Virus record (IMG/VR): IMGVR_UViG_3300046809_000909 | Span: 1-25,531 of that record | Length of the DNA stretch: 25,531 nt | Reading direction: 5' to 3' (one strand) | Source: a virus | Shown: piece after piece, positions 21,685 to 25,531 of the stretch | How the letters are laid out: each line of letters starts with the position of its first letter | Position numbering within the stretch: the first letter of the stretch is position 1 | Notes under the pieces: generated by a model | Database searches by the model: none | Told to the model about the DNA's origin: nothing | What the model saw: only the letters and a program-made list of their open reading frames with translations | Program-made: the position numbers and the translations under genes

Positions 21685-22654
21685 GACTGTTCTCAACGTC
21701 GCGCGTAACCAGCTCGGCACGATCGAGAACGGCTCTGGAGACACGCTGTACAGCGATTGGTACGGCCTGTCGTCCGAGTCGTGGTGCGACATGTTCGTGT
21801 CGTGGGTGGGCTCGACTGCCGGCGCGTCCGGCGTCATCGGACACTTCGCCTACTGCCCGAGCCATGTGAACTGGTTCAAGGGCCGGGGCCAGTGGGGCAA
21901 GACTCCGCGCGTCGGCGCGGTGGTGTTCTTCGACTGGAACGGGGACGGGGAGGCCGATCACGTCGGCCTGGTCGAGACCATCAACGCCGATGGGTCTATC
22001 GGCACGATCGAGGGCAACAGCACCAATCCCAACGGCGGGCGTTACGGCGTCTTCCGCCACACGGAGTGGCCCCGGTACATCCTCGGCTACGGCTACCCGG
22101 CGTACGACGCTCAGGGCAACACGGGCGTTGGCAACCCGAAGACCTACACGGTGAAGCGCGGTGACACCCTCTGGGGGATCGCTGCTCTTCTCGGCGTGAG
22201 CCTGACGGCCCTCATGTCCGCGAACCCGGGCCCGGCCGCACATCCGACGCAGCTTCAGCCGGGCCAGACGATCACCGTTCCTCAGGGCGGGCACGTTCCG
22301 ACGCAGGCGCCGACCACGGCACCGAAGCCGGTTCAGACCACTCCCCCGCCGAAGCCGACCAGCCCGACGCCGGCACCCCCGAAGGGGCCGGTTTCCACGC
22401 CGCCGAAGCCGGTTCCTGTGACCAGCCCGGCGCATGTGCGGGTTCTGTCCTACGGCATGTCGGGTGACGACGTGCGGCGCATTCAGGCCTGCCTGCATGA
22501 GCGGGGATACAGCCAGCCCGTCACGGGCTGGTATGGGCCTATCACCTCGGCGAACGTCCGCTATTTCCTCAGCCTGCGGTCTTGGCTCTGGAACACCGGC
22601 GGCCCGGATGAGACGGCCGGCCCGCTCACCCAAAACGCAATCTGCAAGTACTGA
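21671..22654 (+). CDS. Endolysin: CHAP amidase/endopeptidase, LysM, peptidoglycan-binding
   Basis: Encodes 327 residues. Residues 1-145 form a CHAP-type domain with catalytic C39 in SWCDMFVSW and H97 in ADHVGLVE, and the GxxVFFDWNGDGEADH stretch. Residues 157-204 are a LysM domain (TYTVKRGDTLWGIAALL, ANP, LQPGQTITVP) that binds N-acetylglucosamine-containing glycan. Residues 205-255 are a Pro/Thr/Lys linker. Residues 257-323 are a PG_binding_1-like helical domain (YGMSGDDVRRIQACLHERG, GWYGP). The catalytic domain cuts peptidoglycan cross-links or amides. No signal peptide is seen, so export needs the holin. Start ATG follows GGGGGG with correct spacing. Confidence 0.93.
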   Translation: MTTAETVLNVARNQLGTIENGSGDTLYSDWYGLSSESWCDMFVSWVGSTAGASGVIGHFAYCPSHVNWFKGRGQWGKTPRVGAVVFFDWNGDGEADHVGLVETINADGSIGTIEGNSTNPNGGRYGVFRHTEWPRYILGYGYPAYDAQGNTGVGNPKTYTVKRGDTLWGIAALLGVSLTALMSANPGPAAHPTQLQPGQTITVPQGGHVPTQAPTTAPKPVQTTPPPKPTSPTPAPPKGPVSTPPKPVPVTSPAHVRVLSYGMSGDDVRRIQACLHERGYSQPVTGWYGPITSANVRYFLSLRSWLWNTGGPDETAGPLTQNAICKY

Positions 22655-22677
22655 TCTCTACCTCGGGGGGTTACTTC

Positions 22678-23007
22678 ATGAACCTGTCTCTTCTCAAGCT
22701 CAAGCTTGCCAATGAGCCTGTCTGGCTGGTCCAGGCCTTCAACGCGGCCGTTGGCGTCGCGGTCGCGCTGGCGACCGGCGGCGACTGGCAGTCGCTTGTG
22801 CCGTCCGTCCTGGTGGCGCTGTCCGCGCCTCTGATCCGCTCCCGGGTTACTCCGGTGCGCGTCGTCGCGCAGCTCGTCAATGAGGCTCTGCACACGCCGG
22901 CCCCGGGGCCGGGCCCGGTCGAGCCCGCTCCGGCGGCGGCGGCCGTGGCGGAGGCCGCAAAGGTCGTGGTTGCGGATGTGACCAAGATTCTTCCGCCGAC
23001 TCACTGA
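22678..23007 (+). CDS. Holin candidate
   Basis: Encodes 109 residues, with GGGGGGTT (22665-22672) before the ATG. Two hydrophobic segments at residues about 15-33 (PVWLVQAFNAAVGVAVALA) and 39-54 (SLVPSVLVALSAPLIRS) suggest two membrane spans. The tail (residues 73-109) is Ala/Pro/Val-rich. Position directly after the endolysin and the two-span layout fit a holin that makes membrane holes for lysin release. It is the last gene before the strong terminator. Family membership is not clear. Confidence 0.72.
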   Translation: MNLSLLKLKLANEPVWLVQAFNAAVGVAVALATGGDWQSLVPSVLVALSAPLIRSRVTPVRVVAQLVNEALHTPAPGPGPVEPAPAAAAVAEAAKVVVADVTKILPPTH

Positions 23008-23020
23008 GCACTCAGAGATA

Positions 23021-23049
23021 CCCCCGCCTTCGGGCGGGGGCTCTTTTTT
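23021..23049 (+). terminator. Strong terminator ending the late operon
   Basis: CCCCCGCC (23021-23028) and GGCGGGGG (23033-23040) form an 8-bp stem with a TTCG loop, followed by CTCTTTTTT. It is the most canonical terminator in the window and closes the structural/lysis transcript. Confidence 0.95.
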
Positions 23050-23058
23050 GTTGCCCGA

Positions 23059-23094
23059 GTAGTTCCCTTGACTGGTGTTCGTCAAGGGCGGTAA
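23059..23094. promoter_or_regulatory. Inverted GTCAAG motif pair with overlapping promoter candidate
   Basis: The minus strand has GTCAAGGGAACTAC at 23072-23059, identical to the copy at 2467. The plus strand has GTCAAGGGCGGTAA at 23081-23094. The inverted pair CCCTTGAC/GTCAAGGG is separated by 8 bases. A sigma70-like promoter can be read across it: TTGACT (23068-23073), an 18-base spacer, TAAGTT (23092-23097). An operator overlapping the promoter of the downstream operon is the simplest reading. Confidence 0.65.
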
Positions 23095-23137
23095 GTTCTT
23101 CCCTGCCAGCACGAAACACCGGCAGGAAGGCAGGTCC

Positions 23138-23332
23138 TTGGCCTATACGCTCCAAATGGCTATTGACTCGCTCGGCGAGTACGAAGGCCTTTATGACGTC
23201 GCCTGGACGGCGGCGCTTCTGAGGCTTCAGGACGCGAATTCTAAGGGTCCGGGGGCGCTCAAGGCGGAGGCCGCTCGACTGCGGGAAGCCTTCTACATCT
23301 ATTCGCAGGGGTTCGAATATGGCCGGGCTTGA
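23138..23332 (+). CDS. Small hypothetical protein, first gene of the rightward early-type operon
   Basis: Encodes 64 residues from TTG at 23138, with GGAAGG (23125-23130) at good spacing. The frame is open to a GTG at 23075 but that start lies within the motif/promoter region. The protein is helical, with an acidic amphipathic start (MAIDSLGEYEGLYDVAWTAALL) and a helical C terminus (AARLREAFYIYSQGFEYGRA). No motif is recognised. It overlaps the next gene by 14 bases. Confidence 0.65.
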   Translation: MAYTLQMAIDSLGEYEGLYDVAWTAALLRLQDANSKGPGALKAEAARLREAFYIYSQGFEYGRA

Positions 23333-23672
23333 AGTCCTCTCCCCCGCACAGCGGGCCGCTCGTCACCGCGACGGCATGCGCCGGATAGCGGAGCTGGAAG
23401 CCGCGAACGCGCGGCTTGAAGCCGACTTGACGAACGCCAAGAACTACCTTCGCGCCGCCCATCGGCGCGTCAACGACCTGGAGAAGGAACGGGCGTTCCT
23501 GCAAGGCCGTGTCGATGAGCTGGAAGCCCTTCAGGGGCGCCATGAGGGCGCCGTACACGCCGCGTACTTCGCGGCCTGGAACGAGTGCACACAGCAGATG
23601 GAGAAGGCCGCCTATGCGGCCCGCAACGCCAACCCGGAAACGATCCTCAACCTGATGGGGGAACACGCATGA
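23319..23672 (+). CDS. Coiled-coil hypothetical protein
   Basis: Encodes 117 residues. Residues 20-80 are a long charged heptad pattern (RRIAELEAANARLEADL, then RRVNDLEKERAFLQGRV) predicting a coiled coil. The C-terminal part includes YFAAWNECTQQMEKAAYAAR. It begins within the end of the preceding gene and ends in an ATGA overlap with the next. A structural or regulatory adaptor role is plausible, but no function is assigned. Confidence 0.75.
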   Translation: MAGLEVLSPAQRAARHRDGMRRIAELEAANARLEADLTNAKNYLRAAHRRVNDLEKERAFLQGRVDELEALQGRHEGAVHAAYFAAWNECTQQMEKAAYAARNANPETILNLMGEHA

Positions 23673-24046
23673 GCAACGAGCAGGCCATCAAGGACCTTCG
23701 CACCACGGCCGACGTGATCGACCGGAACGGCCTGACGAAAGACGCGCTGTTTGACCGGGTGGCCGGCAAGGAACCGCCGGAGTGCCCCGTGTGCTCGCTG
23801 GGCGGCATCAACGTCACCGTGTGGGGGCACCCGGGCGGCCCGGGTCCCGAGTACAAGGCAGACCAGGACGAATGGCGTTCCCAGACGGATCGGGACGTCA
23901 ATGCCGAGCGGGCCCTGTCCGCCTACTTGGGTCTTGGCGAGTTCGGCAGCATTCCCGCCTGGAACGACCAGCCGGAGCGCACGCAGGCGGAAGTCGTTGA
24001 GGCGTTCCGCGCCGCCGCTGACGCCCTTGAGGGGGTGTCCAAGTGA
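23669..24046 (+). CDS. DUF6197-like protein, copy 1
   Basis: Encodes 125 residues from ATG in an ATGA overlap. Layout: an N-terminal helix (AIKDLRTTADVIDRNG), a CPVCSLGG motif near residues 39-46, an acidic linker, a helix ERALSAYLG, then IPAWNDQPERTQAEVVEAFRAAADALE. The order helix, CxxCxxG, AL, WND, helix matches DUF6197 of actinomycetes and their phages as I recall it. It shares this plan with the next gene, so both come from a tandem duplication. Function is unknown for the family. Translation is coupled to both neighbours. Confidence 0.78.
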   Translation: MSNEQAIKDLRTTADVIDRNGLTKDALFDRVAGKEPPECPVCSLGGINVTVWGHPGGPGPEYKADQDEWRSQTDRDVNAERALSAYLGLGEFGSIPAWNDQPERTQAEVVEAFRAAADALEGVSK

Positions 24047-24405
24047 ACACGGTTCTTGAGGCCCGTAAGCAGCTCGTTGACGATCTGCGCGACACGGCCA
24101 ACCTGATCGAAAACAACGGCTGGATACAGGGCGACTTCTTCGAGCCGAGGGAAGACCTCCCGGCCGACAAGTGCCCCGTGTGTTCCATCGGCGCCGTCTA
24201 CACCGTGACCGGTGGACACCCGCTGCCGGGCCGTGGCGACTGGGCCACGATTCAGCGTTTCGTGGCCATCAAGAACGCCCTCTACAACTACTTGGATCAG
24301 GCCATCATCGACTGGAACGACACCCCCGGGCAGACGGCGGAGAACGTCATTCAGACGTTCCGCCTGGTGGCCGATGAGATCGAGTCCGGCCGGGCGTTCA
24401 AGTGA
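24043..24405 (+). CDS. DUF6197-like protein, copy 2
   Basis: Encodes 120 residues from GTG at 24043 (GTGA overlap). It has DLRDTANLIENNGWIQGDFF, CPVCSIGAVYTVT, a helix NALYNYL, then WNDTPGQTAENVIQTFRLVADEIE, the same order as its neighbour. Sequence identity outside the motifs is moderate, so the duplication is not recent. The WIQG near the N terminus fits the family better than copy 1 does. It overlaps the next gene (GTGA at 24402-24405). Confidence 0.8.
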   Translation: MNTVLEARKQLVDDLRDTANLIENNGWIQGDFFEPREDLPADKCPVCSIGAVYTVTGGHPLPGRGDWATIQRFVAIKNALYNYLDQAIIDWNDTPGQTAENVIQTFRLVADEIESGRAFK

Positions 24406-24671
24406 ACTCGAACGCGGGACACGTCCCGCTCTACGCGGAGCCACCGGCCGACAACCCCATGGGCATCATCGCCCACCTTCGCCGGGAGAACGAAGCGCTG
24501 AGGGTTGCGAACCTGGCCATGACGCACGACTACGCCGCACAGCGGCCGGATGGGGAAATCCTCGGGATCTTCTCCACCCGCCAAGAGGCGGAGGCCGAGA
24601 CGCGGCGCGTCGCAGGCCGGGCACATGTGGTCGAGCGGCTGTCTTCGCCCTGGTCCAAGCCGCTTACGTGA
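24402..24671 (+). CDS. Small hypothetical protein
   Basis: Encodes 89 residues from GTG at 24402. Residues 20-40 are helical (MGIIAHLRRENEALRVANLAM) with a leucine/asparagine coiled-coil character. The middle GEILGIFSTRQEAEAETRRV looks like a small beta-alpha unit. No catalytic motif is found. It overlaps the next start by GTGA. Confidence 0.7.
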   Translation: MNSNAGHVPLYAEPPADNPMGIIAHLRRENEALRVANLAMTHDYAAQRPDGEILGIFSTRQEAEAETRRVAGRAHVVERLSSPWSKPLT

Positions 24672-24982
24672 CGCCGGCTTTCTGCGACTTCTGCGCCCTG
24701 ATGGCGCTCTGTTTCGGTCAGTACGTGGTCGGGCTCTACGTCCGGCCACGCTACGGCCTGCCTGCGAGAAGGGGGAAACGGATGTCCAACACCTATGGCC
24801 AGCTCCCGGAGCTGGCCAACGTTTGGGATGACTACGGCTATGAGGACGACTGGGACTCGCACCAGTGTTCTGAGTGCCAGCGCTGGACGGAAAACGGCAT
24901 CTTCTCCGAGCTGGACGACTCGTTCGTGTGCGACGAGTGCGCCATGGGCTACACGCACCCCCACGGGGGCGACTGTGAGTGA
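24668..24982 (+). CDS. Small zinc-ribbon protein with possible internal start
   Basis: Encodes 104 residues from GTG at 24668 in the operon's usual GTGA overlap. An in-frame ATG at 24782 has a good GGGGG upstream and would give a 66-residue protein. The N-terminal part is hydrophobic with CDFC (FCDFCALMALCFGQYVVGLYV). The C-terminal part has CSEC and CDEC about 24 residues apart, a plausible zinc ribbon, then an HPHGGDC end. Both starts may be used, giving a membrane-associated and a soluble form. The function is unknown. Confidence 0.65.
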   Translation: MTPAFCDFCALMALCFGQYVVGLYVRPRYGLPARRGKRMSNTYGQLPELANVWDDYGYEDDWDSHQCSECQRWTENGIFSELDDSFVCDECAMGYTHPHGGDCE

Positions 24983-25163
24983 GCTTGCAGGCGTGATCAT
25001 CATTCCGCCGCCGGTCATCATCACCAACGGCGCCGAGCTACACGGCCCGGTCCCGTGGTGGTTCTGGCTCGTACTGGCCGGGGCCGTGGCACTGTTCCTC
25101 GCCCCTGTCGGGTGGATGGTCTACAGCGATTGGAAGCGGGAGAAAGGGAGGTCCCGGCGGTAA
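24975..25163 (+). CDS. Small single-span membrane protein
   Basis: Encodes 62 residues from GTG at 24975, overlapping the previous stop by 8 bases. A hydrophobic N-terminal stretch (LAGVIIIPPPVIIT) is followed by a clear transmembrane segment at about residues 28-50 (WWFWLVLAGAVALFLAPVGWM) and a basic tail (DWKREKGRSRR), so the C terminus is probably cytoplasmic. Stop and next start overlap as TAATG. Function is unknown. Confidence 0.72.
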   Translation: MSELAGVIIIPPPVIITNGAELHGPVPWWFWLVLAGAVALFLAPVGWMVYSDWKREKGRSRR

Positions 25164-25531
25164 TGGTTGAGCGAAGCGAACTGACCGAGAGGCAAGAGGT
25201 TCGGGTGTACGGCACCCTGCGCCGCGCAAGCGACGGCGTCCCGGGTTGGGTGCACAGGATCGGCCGCACGCTCGTCCAAATCGAATACGCCGGGCACCAC
25301 GGCCCGGAAAAGTTCTACATGGACAGTCAGCAGCGGGCAGGCGAGACCTACGGCGTTGGCGTCTGGTTCCGGACCCTCGATCAGGTGGCCCTACACGACC
25401 GGGAGTTGAGGGCCCTGGAAACCCTCCGACAGCACGGCCTAGGGCCTCTGGGGTGGGGAGGCCCCAAGGCCTCTCTAAACGTCTTGGAGGCTGCCGCTGA
25501 GGCGGTATTGGCGGCAACAGAAGACCTGTAG
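25163..25531 (+). CDS. Hypothetical protein, beta-rich N-terminal half
   Basis: Encodes 122 residues from ATG in TAATG; GGGAGG lies 11 bases upstream. The first half (EVRVYGTLRR, WVHRIGRTLVQIEYAG, EKFYMDSQQ) has alternating hydrophobic residues typical of a small beta barrel. The second half (DRELRALETLRQHG, LNVLEAAAEAVLAAT) is helical. It ends at the last base of the window. No family is recognised. Confidence 0.72.
   Translation: MVERSELTERQEVRVYGTLRRASDGVPGWVHRIGRTLVQIEYAGHHGPEKFYMDSQQRAGETYGVGVWFRTLDQVALHDRELRALETLRQHGLGPLGWGGPKASLNVLEAAAEAVLAATEDL

Noticed and set aside
21656-22633. Long minus-strand open frame opposite the endolysin
   Set aside because: Arg-rich shadow frame; the plus strand has a fully recognisable three-domain lysin.
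1-25531. Integrase, attachment site or insertion sequence
   Set aside because: No recombinase-like or transposase-like protein and no duplicated ends were found in this window.

Overview
The window looks like the genome of a long-tailed (siphovirus-type) phage of a high-GC actinomycete, most likely Streptomyces. The DNA is strongly GC-rich, GTG and TTG starts are common, the virion proteins are of HK97 type, the two tRNA genes lack an encoded CCA, and the lysin has a CHAP-LysM-peptidoglycan-binding layout. No integrase, excisionase or attachment site is visible, so the lifestyle cannot be decided from this piece. All calls come from reading the sequence; no database search was run.

Layout. 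(1) 1-922: four small overlapping rightward genes, the end of an accessory or early operon, closed by a strong bidirectional terminator. (2) 1108-2395: a leftward cassette of four genes whose promoter-proximal gene encodes a secreted six-cysteine protein. (3) 2396-3379: about 1 kb without genes between divergent units, with the only AT-rich island, copies of a 14-bp motif and a dense run of hairpins. (4) 3380-5674: HNH endonuclease, small terminase, two tRNA genes with unusual anticodon loops, a His-rich basic protein, a 16-bp tandem repeat and a winged-helix DNA-binding protein. (5) 5745-14139: large terminase, small membrane protein, portal, protease, major capsid, connector, tail terminator candidate, Ala/Pro-rich protein, major tail protein and a gp10-like protein. 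(6) 14190-21385: tail assembly chaperones with a -1 frameshift, tape measure, and one very large minor tail protein carrying lectin-like domains. (7) 21400-23007: coiled-coil protein, endolysin and holin candidate, ended by a strong terminator. (8) 23138-25531: a tightly overlapping operon of small genes, including two tandem paralogues that resemble DUF6197.

How the parts work together. HNH protein and the terminase subunits package DNA through the portal. Protease and capsid build the head. Connector, tail terminator, major tail protein, chaperones and tape measure build the tail. The 1257-residue tail protein probably forms most of the tail tip and binds the cell surface. The lysis genes end the cycle. 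Because small-gene operons lie on both sides of the structural genes, the window probably runs across the junction of the packaged genome, with the cohesive end possibly in the 1-kb non-coding region.

The signals most worth pursuing are a repeated GTCAAGGGCGGTAA-type motif at transcription-unit boundaries (seven copies, some as inverted pairs), the hairpin array at 3000-3367, the 16-bp repeat with mutually exclusive stems, the two tRNAs with C rather than U at position 33, a GGGGGTT leader before many late genes, and lectin modules inserted into the tail-tip protein core.
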